Positions 52,837-62,503 of a DNA stretch of 64,000 nucleotides are shown here, piece after piece. A program made the position numbers and the translations under genes. Position 1 is the stretch's first letter; each line of letters begins with the position of its first letter. The notes under the pieces are model-generated. The model made no database searches. It was not told the origin of the DNA and saw only the letters and a program-made list of their open reading frames with translations. Location: NCBI RefSeq assembly GCF_031453555.1, contig NZ_JAVIZM010000001.1, positions 1,185,001 to 1,249,000 on the forward strand, given 5' to 3'. The stretch is from Bacillus sp. SLBN-46. Lineage in GTDB: Bacteria > Bacillota > Bacilli > Bacillales > Cytobacillaceae.

Positions 52837-55347
52837 TTACTTGACTGCTCCACAGCAGTTTTTATATTTCTTACCGCTTCCACAGATACATGGATCGTTG
52901 CGGCCGATATCCATTTGGTTTACTTTTGGCTTTTTCTTAACGGGTTCGCCGTCTTCCTTCGGATTTACCGCTTGACCTTTTGCAACCTCTTGGCGCTCGA
53001 GGTTGTTACGAATTTCAGCTTTCATGATGTACATAGCCGCTTCATCTTCAATCGATTGAATCATTGCCTCAAACATCGCAAAGCCTTCATGCTGATATTC
53101 ACGAAGCGGGTCAATTTGACCATATGCACGTAAGTGAATTCCTTGACGAAGCTGATCCATTGCATCAATGTGATCAATCCACTTGGAATCAACAGCTCTT
53201 AATGTAATAACTTTTTCAAATTCACGCATTTGCTCTGGAGAAAGGATTTGCTCTTTTTCATCGTAGCGCTCCTTCACTTTAGCAAAAATTGCGTCGACTA
53301 TTTCATCTGGGTCTTTACCTTTCAAATCATCAAGAGTGATGTCACCTTCATGAAGGAGGGTTGCATGGACATACTCAACAATGGCTTGAAGATCCCATTC
53401 TTCCTCTTCCTCATGACGGGAGGCGTGGACATCTACATTACGTTGAATAGAGTTGAGAATCATTTTCTGAACAATATCACGAAGGTCTTCGGATTCTAAT
53501 ACTTCATCACGCTGGCTGTAGATGATTTCACGTTGCTGACGGAGAACATCGTCATATTGTAAAAGCTGTTTACGGGCGTCAAAGTTGTTGCCCTCAACAC
53601 GTTTTTGAGCAGATTCAACTGCACGGGAAACCATTTTACTTTGGATTGGCTGGGTATCATCCATACCAAGACGTTCCATCATGGCTTTCATATTATCAGA
53701 ACCGAAGCGACGCATCAGCTCGTCTTCCATTGATAAGTAGAATTGGGTAACACCAGGGTCTCCTTGACGTCCGGAACGTCCACGGAGCTGGTTATCAATG
53801 CGTCGGCTTTCATGACGCTCTGTGCCAATAACGGCTAGTCCGCCTAAGTCAATTACTCCTTCGCCAAGCTTAATGTCCGTACCACGTCCGGCCATGTTGG
53901 TAGCGATGGTAACAGAACCTTTATGGCCTGCTTCGGCGATAATTTCGGCTTCACGTTCATGGTTTTTCGCGTTCAAGACATTGTGGCGGATCCCTTTTTT
54001 CAATAAGTACTTGGAAATAAGCTCAGATGTTTCGATCGCTACGGTACCAACTAAGACTGGTTGTCCCTTTTGATGACGTTCAGCGATATCCTCAACGACG
54101 GCACGGAATTTACCATCCATCGATTTGTAAATCAAATCGGCGCGGTCGTCACGGGCAATTGGTCTGTTCGTTGGGATGACGATAACATTCATATTATAAA
54201 TATTACGGAATTCTTCTTCTTCTGTTTTCGCTGTACCTGTCATACCGGCTAATTTTTCATACATACGGAAATAGTTCTGGAATGTAATTGTAGCCATGGT
54301 CATGCTTTCGTTTTGAACCTCGAGGCCTTCTTTTGCTTCAATCGCCTGATGCAAGCCTTCGCTGTAGCGGCGGCCCTTCATCAAACGGCCTGTGAACTGG
54401 TCAACGATGACAATTTCGCCATCCTGCACCACATAATCTATATCAAGGTGCATGCTGACATTTGCTTTTAATGCCTGGTTAATATGATGGTTCAACGTAA
54501 CGTTAGCCATATCAAAAAGGTTTTCAATTCCGAAGGCTTTTTCAGCTTTGCTAATTCCTTCTTCTGTCAGCATAACGCCTTTTGTCTTTTCATCGTACGT
54601 ATAGTCAGTGTCTTTTGTCAGCATACGGACAAAAGCATTGGCTTGAATATAAAGAACCGCTGATTTTTGAGCTGAGCCTGAAATAATCAATGGTGTACGG
54701 GCTTCATCAATTAAAATGGAGTCGACCTCGTCAATGACTGCATAAAAAAGCGGACGCTGTACCTTTTGCTCTTTATAAAGGACCATATTGTCACGTAAAT
54801 AGTCAAATCCCAATTCATTGTTTGTACCATAGGTAATATCAGCGGCATAGGCTGCCTGTTTTTCTTCCTTATCCATGCTGTTTAAGTTCAAGCCAACGGT
54901 TAGGCCTAGGAATTCATATAGCTGACCCATCTCAGTCGCGTCACGGCTTGCTAGGTATTCGTTGACAGTTACTACGTGAACGCCTTTACCAGAAAGAGCA
55001 TTCAAATAAACAGGCATGGTAGCCGTTAAGGTTTTACCTTCCCCTGTCTTCATCTCCGAAATATTCCCTTCATGGAGAGAAATACCCCCCATTAGCTGCA
55101 CATGGTACGGATATAGCCCAAGAACACGACGGGCACCTTCGCGAACAATAGCAAAAGCTTCTACTAATAAATCATCAAGCGTTTCGCCCTTTTGATAGCG
55201 AGCTTTGAATTCTTCAGTTTTTTCACGAAGCTGATCGTCAGTCAGCCTTTCAGTTTCTGCAGCAAGTGCATCAATTTTCATGGCAAGCTTGTCTAATCGC
55301 TTCAGTTCACGCTTGTTCAGATCAAAAACTTTATTTAAAATCCCCAT
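52837..55347 (-). CDS. secA: SecA preprotein translocase ATPase
   Basis: An 836-residue protein, the usual size of Bacillus SecA1. Landmarks in order: [20 protein letters not shown], then GKTLT (Walker A, near 100-110), [21 protein letters not shown] (Walker B), [11 protein letters not shown], and [11 protein letters not shown]. The C-terminal zinc-binding SEC-C tail is [17 protein letters not shown], which binds SecB or membranes. It powers export of unfolded proteins through SecYEG, including the many secreted proteins of this window. In B. subtilis secA lies directly behind hpf on the same strand and before prfB; here it is on the opposite strand, and prfB is not adjacent. Confidence 0.97.
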   Translation of the reverse strand: MGILNKVFDLNKRELKRLDKLAMKIDALAAETERLTDDQLREKTEEFKARYQKGETLDDLLVEAFAIVREGARRVLGLYPYHVQLMGGISLHEGNISEMKTGEGKTLTATMPVYLNALSGKGVHVVTVNEYLASRDATEMGQLYEFLGLTVGLNLNSMDKEEKQAAYAADITYGTNNELGFDYLRDNMVLYKEQKVQRPLFYAVIDEVDSILIDEARTPLIISGSAQKSAVLYIQANAFVRMLTKDTDYTYDEKTKGVMLTEEGISKAEKAFGIENLFDMANVTLNHHINQALKANVSMHLDIDYVVQDGEIVIVDQFTGRLMKGRRYSEGLHQAIEAKEGLEVQNESMTMATITFQNYFRMYEKLAGMTGTAKTEEEEFRNIYNMNVIVIPTNRPIARDDRADLIYKSMDGKFRAVVEDIAERHQKGQPVLVGTVAIETSELISKYLLKKGIRHNVLNAKNHEREAEIIAEAGHKGSVTIATNMAGRGTDIKLGEGVIDLGGLAVIGTERHESRRIDNQLRGRSGRQGDPGVTQFYLSMEDELMRRFGSDNMKAMMERLGMDDTQPIQSKMVSRAVESAQKRVEGNNFDARKQLLQYDDVLRQQREIIYSQRDEVLESEDLRDIVQKMILNSIQRNVDVHASRHEEEEEWDLQAIVEYVHATLLHEGDITLDDLKGKDPDEIVDAIFAKVKERYDEKEQILSPEQMREFEKVITLRAVDSKWIDHIDAMDQLRQGIHLRAYGQIDPLREYQHEGFAMFEAMIQSIEDEAAMYIMKAEIRNNLERQEVAKGQAVNPKEDGEPVKKKPKVNQMDIGRNDPCICGSGKKYKNCCGAVK

Positions 55348-55880
55348 ATCAAATGAACGCTCCTTTTTATCGAGACTAATACGTATTTTTTAAAGATAAT
55401 TCTGTCAAAAATATTCGATAATTTCCTTTTTCATCTTACCACTTCCACTATAGAGTGACAACATTGTTAGCGTGGAAGCAATTTTTGTCATTCTACTATT
55501 ATATCTCTTTCACAGTGGAACTTCTATTTTGAAGGGTTCGGTTTTTTGTCATATTTGACAATCTCATGGCAATAGATCTTAAAGCTATTTCAATATGAAA
55601 TAGGAGCAAATTGAAGTTTATAAAATATGAATAAAAGTGCTTATTTGTGAATGAATATTAAATTTTATGCAAGTTACTACCATTTGTATAGTGATAACTA
55701 AAGGCTTGATATAACAATGTTTTCATGTTGTTTTTAGAGTTAATAATTCTGTCACAGGTGTGTAGAAATATTCACAAATTGTACATTGGAATATACTCTT
55801 ACAATGTTAGATACTACCTTTAGAGAGGTTAATCTGGAAATTAAATAGAGAATCAATCCAAGATGGGAAGGGTGAGTAAA
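55348..55880. other. Divergent intergenic region between secA and the cytochrome cluster
   Basis: About 530 bp, AT-rich, without a convincing gene. It must hold the secA promoter and that of the cytochrome cluster. TTCACAA (55771-55777) with TGTG 10 bp before it resembles a degenerate Rex or FNR-type operator. TTGTAC (55779) and TACAAT (near 55800) are a weak possible promoter pair. None of these is firm. Confidence 0.45.
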
Positions 55881-57263
55881 GTGGCCATTTGGGGGAGAAA
55901 GAAAAATAAAGAAGCAGATCCCGAAACTATAGAGAATAGAAAAAAAGGCCCAATACGAAGACTTTGGCAAAAGTTCCGAAGTATAGATTGGAAGAATCCA
56001 GTGAACAGGTGGAAACTGCTATTTGTTTCACTTGTGGGTTGCATCATTGTATTTGGTGGAGGATATGGAGTCCTTTCCTTCACAAACTCGCCAACCTTTT
56101 GTTCGAGCTGTCACGAAATGGCGCCAGAGTACTCAACATTTACAGCCAGTGCTCATAATCAGATCTCATGTGTACAGTGTCATATCAAGCCAGGAACGAT
56201 CAATATGCTGACACACAAAATGAAGTCGATGAAAGAAGTTTATTATCACGTCACTGGTGTACCTGAACAAATCGTCCAAACAGAGGAAGAAGCAGTTTCT
56301 AACGAGAACTGTCTACAATGTCACTCCAAAAATCGCCTTGTAACAGCATCAGGGGATTTGAAGGTTAACCACAAAGGACATATCGAAGAAGATATCCCTT
56401 GTATTACCTGTCACGCAGGGGTGGTACACGCGAAAATGGCCACTCGCGGAATTAACACAGAAGAAGTTCGCGGTCATTGGACAAAAGAAAATGCTGAGAA
56501 ATTAATGGAAAAGAAATACCTGAGACCTAACATGGGAACTTGTATTGACTGCCACGACAAAGTTAACAACGGTGAAAAGCCATGGAAGGATGTGGCATAC
56601 AACGTTCCTCCAAATCCAGAAGAGATGGAGAAGAAGCTGGAAGAGAAAGAAAAAGAAGCAACTAAAGGAACAACTACAGAAGCAACAACAGAAGGCGAAA
56701 GTGCAGAAGCCATTGCAGCAGAGCATGATCAAAAAACACAGGATATCATCCTCCAAGCCATTGGAAAACAACAGAAAGACGTTAAGGTATCCATGGCATG
56801 TGAAACCTGTCATAAGAAGATTAAAGTTCCGAAGAGCCACAAGGTAGAAGGGTGGAACGGAAAGCACGGCAGCACAGCGGTGAAAGAGTTAGACAAGTGC
56901 GTCAACTGTCACCAGGATTCTAAGTGGGTAAGAGAAATTCCAAAAGAAGACATTATGTCACTACTTAAGATGAAAGAAACAAAAACAAAATATAAACCAA
57001 ATATTACAGTTGTTAAAGAACAATCACGAATCAACAAGTTCTGTAGCGCTTGTCACGGCAACCGTCCTCCTGGACACATTGAAAGTGATCAGTGGTTAAC
57101 GGCGCACGCAGCAAAAGCAAAGACTGATGTTCAAAAATCCGAATGCTTTGTCTGTCACGATCGTGAAAAACCAAAGACAGGCTCAACGGATGTAAAAGCA
57201 CCTACTGATGTATATTGCCAATACTGTCATAGAACTGGCTTTAAATCAGATGTGAAAAAATAA
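55881..57263 (+). CDS. Membrane-anchored decahaem c-type cytochrome (NapC/NrfH-like N-terminus)
   Basis: About 460 residues from the GTG at 55881, which follows AAGGGTGAG; an ATG 18 nt upstream lacks a ribosome binding site. A basic tail is followed by one transmembrane anchor (WKLLFVSLVGCIIVFGGGYGV) and then a NapC/NrfH-type module (FCSSCHEMAPEYSTFTASAHN, then CVQCH). Ten CXXCH haem sites in all: CSSCH, CVQCH, CLQCH, CITCH, CIDCH, CETCH, CVNCH, CSACH, CFVCH and CQYCH. An acidic linker rich in E, K and T lies mid-protein. NapC-type anchors take electrons from menaquinol and pass them to extracytoplasmic partners. The paralogous gene follows after 27 bp. It is the first gene of the cytochrome cluster. 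Confidence 0.9.
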   Translation: MAIWGRKKNKEADPETIENRKKGPIRRLWQKFRSIDWKNPVNRWKLLFVSLVGCIIVFGGGYGVLSFTNSPTFCSSCHEMAPEYSTFTASAHNQISCVQCHIKPGTINMLTHKMKSMKEVYYHVTGVPEQIVQTEEEAVSNENCLQCHSKNRLVTASGDLKVNHKGHIEEDIPCITCHAGVVHAKMATRGINTEEVRGHWTKENAEKLMEKKYLRPNMGTCIDCHDKVNNGEKPWKDVAYNVPPNPEEMEKKLEEKEKEATKGTTTEATTEGESAEAIAAEHDQKTQDIILQAIGKQQKDVKVSMACETCHKKIKVPKSHKVEGWNGKHGSTAVKELDKCVNCHQDSKWVREIPKEDIMSLLKMKETKTKYKPNITVVKEQSRINKFCSACHGNRPPGHIESDQWLTAHAAKAKTDVQKSECFVCHDREKPKTGSTDVKAPTDVYCQYCHRTGFKSDVKK

Positions 57264-57290
57264 TAAATTTTGAACAGGAGGGTCGCTTGT

Positions 57291-58460
57291 ATGGAAGAGG
57301 AGCACAAAGAAGAGCTGCCGGCCCCTCCAAAATTTCGCTATAAGTTATTGAAAATCGCAACTTTAACAGTGTTGTTTCTAGCCCTTTTTTCCTCCATTGG
57401 ATTCTTTGGGCTAGAAGCTACCTCAAGCTCAGAGTTTTGCTCATCCTGTCATGAAATGAAGCCTGAGTATTACACGTGGAAAGCCTCCACACACAGTGAA
57501 GTTGATTGTACCAGCTGTCATACCGATCCTGTGTTTAAGGAATTAGCGAAAGATAAAGCAAAAGGGGTAATTGAAGCTTTAAAAAAACAATCATCGAGCA
57601 CATCCGCTGCACCAATACGAATGCCGAATGAAATACCAGACAGTGCATGTGAAAGTTGTCACAATGTGTTTACGAGAGAAGTCACTCCGTCCGGGGATAT
57701 CATTATCCCCCATGATAAACACAAAAATAAAGGCGTTGAATGTGTCCAGTGTCACAGCGGGGTTGTCCACGGAAAAGTCGCTGATCGAAAAATGACTTAC
57801 TCTACGGACTTAGATAAATGGGACAGTAAAGTCGGTAAAGCGGCAATGGCAGATTTTAAATTCATCCGACCGGATATGGATACTTGTATGGAATGTCACA
57901 AAGCTCGGAAAATAACAACGGAGTGCACAGCATGCCATACAACAGGAATGATTCCAAAGAGCCACAAAAAAGAAGAATTTAAGCTTAACACCCATGGTGC
58001 ACAAGCCGGAAAAGATTTAGAAAAGTGTAATGAATGTCATAAAGGTATGTCAGAAGTGGAAATTCAAGGGTTTGATGAACTGCCACCAGTTATAAAGTTC
58101 TTACACAATATAAAGGATTCTAAACCAAAAATTACACAGTATGAATATGCAAAACAAAATACATTTTGTAAGGCGTGCCATAGTACACGACCAGCAAGCC
58201 ATACCAGCCATTTTATGAAAGATCATGGCGAGTTAGCTTCGAAAGATAAACAAAAATGCCTTGCGTGTCACAATTATCAACAATCTGACGAACTAGAAAC
58301 CAAAATTGTAGCATGCGGTTCCTGCCACCCAAGTATGCATGAAAATAATAAGGCATGGAGGAAAAAGCACCCTGTTCCCGTAAGTGTTAATCAAAAAGTG
58401 ACTAATTTTTGTTATACATGTCACGTTGAAGATACATGCTCTAGCTGCCACAAAAAATAG
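57291..58460 (+). CDS. Membrane-anchored dodecahaem c-type cytochrome (NapC/NrfH-like N-terminus)
   Basis: A 389-residue protein. The ATG is chosen because AGGAGGG precedes it. One transmembrane anchor (~24-45) is followed by FCSSCHEMKPEYYTWKAS, paralogous to the upstream cytochrome. Twelve CXXCH sites: CSSCH, CTSCH, CESCH, CVQCH, CMECH, CTACH, CNECH, CKACH, CLACH, CGSCH, CYTCH and CSSCH. Both proteins share the C-x-x-CH-x-G-VVH segment near haem 4, pointing to tandem duplication followed by divergence in length. It presumably accepts electrons from quinol or from the decahaem protein; the terminal acceptor is not evident. Confidence 0.9.
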   Translation: MEEEHKEELPAPPKFRYKLLKIATLTVLFLALFSSIGFFGLEATSSSEFCSSCHEMKPEYYTWKASTHSEVDCTSCHTDPVFKELAKDKAKGVIEALKKQSSSTSAAPIRMPNEIPDSACESCHNVFTREVTPSGDIIIPHDKHKNKGVECVQCHSGVVHGKVADRKMTYSTDLDKWDSKVGKAAMADFKFIRPDMDTCMECHKARKITTECTACHTTGMIPKSHKKEEFKLNTHGAQAGKDLEKCNECHKGMSEVEIQGFDELPPVIKFLHNIKDSKPKITQYEYAKQNTFCKACHSTRPASHTSHFMKDHGELASKDKQKCLACHNYQQSDELETKIVACGSCHPSMHENNKAWRKKHPVPVSVNQKVTNFCYTCHVEDTCSSCHKK

Positions 58461-58497
58461 ATACTTACAGCTTCGATTTAGATTAAGGAGGGTTCTT

Positions 58498-59199
58498 ATG
58501 AAAGCACAACAAAAACCAAATGCTCAAGAACAAGAAACCACCAGGGAAACGAAAAAGAATAAAAAGAAAAAAAATGATCGATTTAAGTGGTGGCAGGCTT
58601 TATTAATCCTAATGCTAACACTAGGTGTTAGCATCACCGCCGCTTACATGATTAGTGATAAATATTTATGGTCTGACGTTGATCAAAATCAATTAAAAGA
58701 TCGACTTGACCATGCAAAAGTTGCTGTCGAACAGAAACCAAACGACTCACAGGCTCGTGTCGAACTCGGATATGCATATTTTCTCAACGATAATAATGAC
58801 GAGGCAATAAAGCAGCTTAAAGTAGCGCTAGACCTTGATAAAAAAGATTATAATGCTTATCTAAATTTAGGAATCGTATATAACGATGAACAACGGTATG
58901 ATGACGCATTAAGAAATGCAATTAAAGCAACTGATCTCTCACCTCGTGATTATAAAGGTCACCTTTTAAAAGGAATTGCGTATAGGAATCTAAAAATGTA
59001 CAAAGAAGCAAGTGAATCATTATCTCAAGCTGACAAACTAATGCCTGGAAACACTGATATTATTTTTGAATCAGGTAGAGTTGCAGAAGCACAAGGAAAG
59101 AAAGATGCTGCAGAGGAAATTTACAAAGAAGCATTAAGCTACGACCCATTATACAAGCCAGCATTAGAAGCACTTGATCGTCTATCTTCTAAGAATTAA
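58498..59199 (+). CDS. Membrane-anchored TPR protein of the cytochrome cluster
   Basis: A 233-residue protein. The ATG follows AAGGAGGG. A charged N-terminal tail (KKNKKKKN) precedes one transmembrane helix (WWQALLILMLTLGVSITAAYM); the outside part has three or four tetratricopeptide repeats (ARVELGYAYFLNDNNDEAIKQ; AYLNLGIVYNDEQRYDDALRN; GHLLKGIAYRNLKMYKEASES; and a fourth). TPR proteins hold other proteins together. In this position it may assemble the cytochromes or help their maturation (CcmI/NrfG-like function), which is inference. It lies 37 bp behind the dodecahaem gene. Confidence 0.85.
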   Translation: MKAQQKPNAQEQETTRETKKNKKKKNDRFKWWQALLILMLTLGVSITAAYMISDKYLWSDVDQNQLKDRLDHAKVAVEQKPNDSQARVELGYAYFLNDNNDEAIKQLKVALDLDKKDYNAYLNLGIVYNDEQRYDDALRNAIKATDLSPRDYKGHLLKGIAYRNLKMYKEASESLSQADKLMPGNTDIIFESGRVAEAQGKKDAAEEIYKEALSYDPLYKPALEALDRLSSKN

Positions 59200-59223
59200 T
59201 CCAAGTAAAAGGAGTTGGAACCC

Positions 59224-60195
59224 TTGAAGAAGAAAACAGTTTATATATGGATGGGTACCATCGTAACCTTAACCACAATCGTTTTTGCAGCCATTTATTT
59301 TCTTGGCTTGCAGTCAGAGTTAAAGAAAACAGCAAAAATTGTGGAGCGAAATGGACCTCCGGTATTTAACTTTATGATAAACGGTGATATTGATAAGTCT
59401 TTGGATAAACCAATGGATGTAGCGAAAATTGGATCTTTCATCTATGTAACTGATACGAACCATAAACAGGTTCAAGTATTTGATGGTGCTGGTTCACCAA
59501 TTTTCCAATTCGGTAAAGAAGGTTCCGGTAAAGGTGAATTTAAGTTCCCTTACGGTATTGCTGGCGATAAAAAAGGCAATGTATATGTTGCTGATTTATA
59601 TAACGGTAATATTTCTATATTTGATGAAAAGGGAAAGTTCATTAAATATTTTGAAGAGATGGATAAGAAAAATAAATCAATTGAATCACCTGCTGGAATT
59701 CGAATTATTAAGGAAAAGTTATATGTAACTGATATTAAGAAATCTAGACTTTTAGTCTATGATTTAAAAGGAAAAAAATTGCTTGAATTAGCTAGGGCAA
59801 AAAACAGTAAAGACTTATTAAATGCACCGAATGCGGTAACTGCAGACAAAGATGGTAACATTTATGTGGCAGACTCAGGGAATAATAGAGTAGTAGTCTA
59901 TGATAAAAAGGGCAATTTTATAAGGAATGTAAATGGATCAAAGGATGGCAAAGGAAATTCTGTATTCGTTAACCCTCGTGGAATTGCCGTTAACTCACGC
60001 GGAATTTTATATGTTGTAAATAACCTTACTCACTTTGTATACGGTTTTGATGAAAAGGGAAAAGAGGTCTTTACCTTCGGCGGAATGGGTGACGGAAATG
60101 AACAATTCTACTTACCGAATGGGCTCTTTATTGACAAAGATGACCAGGTTTATATTACTGATACCTTGAATCAGCGGGTTGCAATTTATTATTAA
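59224..60195 (+). CDS. Membrane-anchored NHL-repeat beta-propeller protein
   Basis: A 323-residue protein. The TTG at 59224 is chosen, since the earlier TTG touches the AAAGGAG site. One N-terminal transmembrane segment (~6-25) is followed by about six NHL repeats with the usual PxGIAxDxxGNxYVAD-like core, e.g. FPYGIAGDKKGNVYVADLYN, LNAPNAVTADKDGNIYVADS and LPNGLFIDKDDQVYITDTLN. NHL propellers bind partner proteins, and such genes are found next to multihaem cytochrome genes in several metal-reducing bacteria. It has no haem motif. It lies 24 bp behind the TPR gene, so it is in the same operon. No enzyme activity can be inferred. Confidence 0.87.
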   Translation: MKKKTVYIWMGTIVTLTTIVFAAIYFLGLQSELKKTAKIVERNGPPVFNFMINGDIDKSLDKPMDVAKIGSFIYVTDTNHKQVQVFDGAGSPIFQFGKEGSGKGEFKFPYGIAGDKKGNVYVADLYNGNISIFDEKGKFIKYFEEMDKKNKSIESPAGIRIIKEKLYVTDIKKSRLLVYDLKGKKLLELARAKNSKDLLNAPNAVTADKDGNIYVADSGNNRVVVYDKKGNFIRNVNGSKDGKGNSVFVNPRGIAVNSRGILYVVNNLTHFVYGFDEKGKEVFTFGGMGDGNEQFYLPNGLFIDKDDQVYITDTLNQRVAIYY

Positions 60196-60317
60196 CCTAC
60201 CATTCACTTTAAGGAGGTGATGTCACAGATAGGGTATACATTGTAATTTCATAGTCTTGTGTTTTTAGAAGCAGAAAAAGAGAGAAAAAGAGAAACAGAT
60301 TATGGGAGGTTTTTGGA

Positions 60318-62195
60318 ATGAGTAAGATTAAATTAAGCTTTTCATTCCTACTAACACTAATATTAGTGGGAATGTTTAGCGCAATCGCATTCGCTTCGGT
60401 TGAAGGTCCAAAGATTACGGACTGGAACAGTAGCGATGGTCATTTGGATTTCACGTGGGATACTGTTGCCGGTGCGACAGATTATGAAGTATGGAAGGTT
60501 GTACCAGGTTCTGCTGCGGTAGATGTTTCCCCAGCTGATGGAGTAATGACTTATTCAGCAGATGGATTAGCAAACAGTAGTACTGTAGAATGGGAAATCG
60601 TAGCTGTTGATAGTACAGGTGCTGAAATCTCTGAAACAGTATTCTATATGACTGCTGGTGGTCCAAAGTTCAATAGAGAAGTAAAAGCTGACCTTGTTTC
60701 TACAGATGCAGCTAACGATAACGGTATCACAAACGCTAACCAAACAGGTCTTGGTGTTGGCGGCCAAACTGATAATTGGTCTACAGTACTTAAATCTCAA
60801 GGTATAACAAACAAAAATGGTACTGTAACTAACCACAAAACACATGGTGATTATGAGAACAACACTAACTCTTGTGCTAGCTGTCACCAAACTCATACTG
60901 CCGCGTCAAAGAACTTATTGTTCAAGAACGGTGTATATGCAACATGTACTGCTTGTCATGATGGATCTTTAGGTTTCTATAACGTATTCGCAACTGGCTC
61001 AGATGCCTCTGCTTCTGCAGGTACTTTCGGTGGTACTGAAAGTGGAAATATGTCTGTTCACTTAGCCACTGGTGCAGTTGCGATAAAAGCTGCTCCTGGT
61101 GGTAACAAAAACGGTGAAGGTTCTTGGGGTGGAGAATTTACTTGTGCAAGCTGCCACGCTCCACACGGGTCTTTTAGCGATCGTTTATTACACTATAATC
61201 CAAATGGAATTGCTACAACTCCTGTAGCTGATGGTGGTCAAAAATTAGTTGGAGTTGCTGTAGTCGATGGAGTTCCAGCAACAAAATCTTCGGATATTAT
61301 TGCTGTTAGAACTAAAAATCTTGATTCTAATCAAGCTGCTAATTTCCCGTTAATCGGAGTAGGTGGTACAGTTATCCAACTTTACAAGTGGGATAGCGCA
61401 ACTTCAAAATATGTAATTGATACAAATCCTTGGGTTTACACTGGAACATATGATGCAACACATACCTACAAAGTGTATGACACTGCGTTCTGGGCTTCAA
61501 AACCAACTACTAGCGAAAAAGACATATATATGGCTGCAGATATCGTTTATCCTTTGAAAAAGAATCAAGATATCCGTCAAGCTAACAACTGGATTGGTTC
61601 CCCTGCAACTAAGACTGCTCTTATTGACGCTGTAACTGTAGGTGATGTTGCACGTGCTTATGTAGTTGACTTAGACGTAACTCCTGTTGCTGATGCAACT
61701 CTTGCAGATAAAAGGGTAACTAAGACAAACGTTCTATCATTATGGAATGGTTTAAACTGGGATGAAACAGGTGCTAAAAAATCAGGTAAAGGTGTTGTAA
61801 TGTCTGGCTTCTGTTCTGCATGTCATACAGACTACCTTGCAAAATCAGGTTCTGAAACTGGAACATACAGCCATGCATACCGTCACACTACAACTTCTGA
61901 CACTTACTCTTGCGTACGTTGTCACTTTGCACATGGTACTGACGTTACAGTCATGAGAGATGCTCAAGGTAATACTGCACAAGACTTAGTAAATAATGGC
62001 GAAGTTGCTGACCTTACAACTGCACAAGCTTATATGCTTGACAAGGATCCTTCTTCTGCTTTAAAGCGTTACACAAACATGTCTGTATGTTGGGGATGTC
62101 ATACATCTTCACATGCTGAAGGTTTAAGAAACGATGCAGGTTATGGTAATGATTCTGACGATCCAATGCCTGGTGGATTAAAATCTAACCAATAA
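60318..62195 (+). CDS. Secreted hexahaem c-type cytochrome with fibronectin-like domain and doubled-CXXCH motifs
   Basis: A 625-residue protein. GGGAGG lies 9 nt before the ATG. Signal peptide to about residue 26 (ends IAFAS). A fibronectin type III-like domain (~30-115) is followed by a haem-bearing body. Six CXXCH sites: CASCH-QTH, CTACHDG, CASCH-APH, CSACH, CVRCH-FAH and CWGCH. The CxxCHxxH...CxxCHDG arrangement is the doubled-CXXCH motif of large extracellular cytochromes. No membrane anchor or sortase motif is visible at the C-terminus, so the protein may be released or held by partners. It is 122 bp behind the NHL gene. Codon and base composition are richer in Thr, Ala and Asn than those of neighbours. 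Confidence 0.88.
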   Translation: MSKIKLSFSFLLTLILVGMFSAIAFASVEGPKITDWNSSDGHLDFTWDTVAGATDYEVWKVVPGSAAVDVSPADGVMTYSADGLANSSTVEWEIVAVDSTGAEISETVFYMTAGGPKFNREVKADLVSTDAANDNGITNANQTGLGVGGQTDNWSTVLKSQGITNKNGTVTNHKTHGDYENNTNSCASCHQTHTAASKNLLFKNGVYATCTACHDGSLGFYNVFATGSDASASAGTFGGTESGNMSVHLATGAVAIKAAPGGNKNGEGSWGGEFTCASCHAPHGSFSDRLLHYNPNGIATTPVADGGQKLVGVAVVDGVPATKSSDIIAVRTKNLDSNQAANFPLIGVGGTVIQLYKWDSATSKYVIDTNPWVYTGTYDATHTYKVYDTAFWASKPTTSEKDIYMAADIVYPLKKNQDIRQANNWIGSPATKTALIDAVTVGDVARAYVVDLDVTPVADATLADKRVTKTNVLSLWNGLNWDETGAKKSGKGVVMSGFCSACHTDYLAKSGSETGTYSHAYRHTTTSDTYSCVRCHFAHGTDVTVMRDAQGNTAQDLVNNGEVADLTTAQAYMLDKDPSSALKRYTNMSVCWGCHTSSHAEGLRNDAGYGNDSDDPMPGGLKSNQ

Positions 62196-62503
62196 TAAAA
62201 AGCTACCAAATAGCCCCACTATTTAATAGCCCTGAATGGTATATTTAAGTTTAAAGGTAACAGCTCACCATGGTGGGCTGTTATTCTATTTTTATTAAAA
62301 CAAAAGTTCACAATATTGTCAATTATCAACTTCACAAATTCGTCAAACATTCTTCACCTTTCTGTTATTCAATTCCCTTTTCCATTATTGGTATAATAAT
62401 AACGAAAGTTAATGATCTTTCTTATATTGTGGGTGTTAAAATCTGATTATATTACCTAGCTCTAAAGTTACCGAAATTTAGCAAGAAAAAGGATGGATTA
62501 AAG
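62196..62503. other. Intergenic region before the last cytochrome gene
   Basis: About 310 bp containing the hexahaem gene's terminator and an AT-rich stretch that would hold a promoter for the following gene. No other feature seen. Confidence 0.45.
62259..62296 (+). terminator. Terminator of the hexahaem cytochrome gene
   Basis: AACAGCTCACC pairs with GGTGGGCTGTT (one G-T pair) around a very short loop, followed by ATTCTATTTTTATT. Confidence 0.75.

Noticed and set aside
60211..60250. Short frame ATGTCACAG... after AAGGAGGTG before the hexahaem cytochrome
   Set aside because: The start overlaps the Shine-Dalgarno sequence and the frame has only eight codons. The AAGGAGGTG itself is odd but unexplained.
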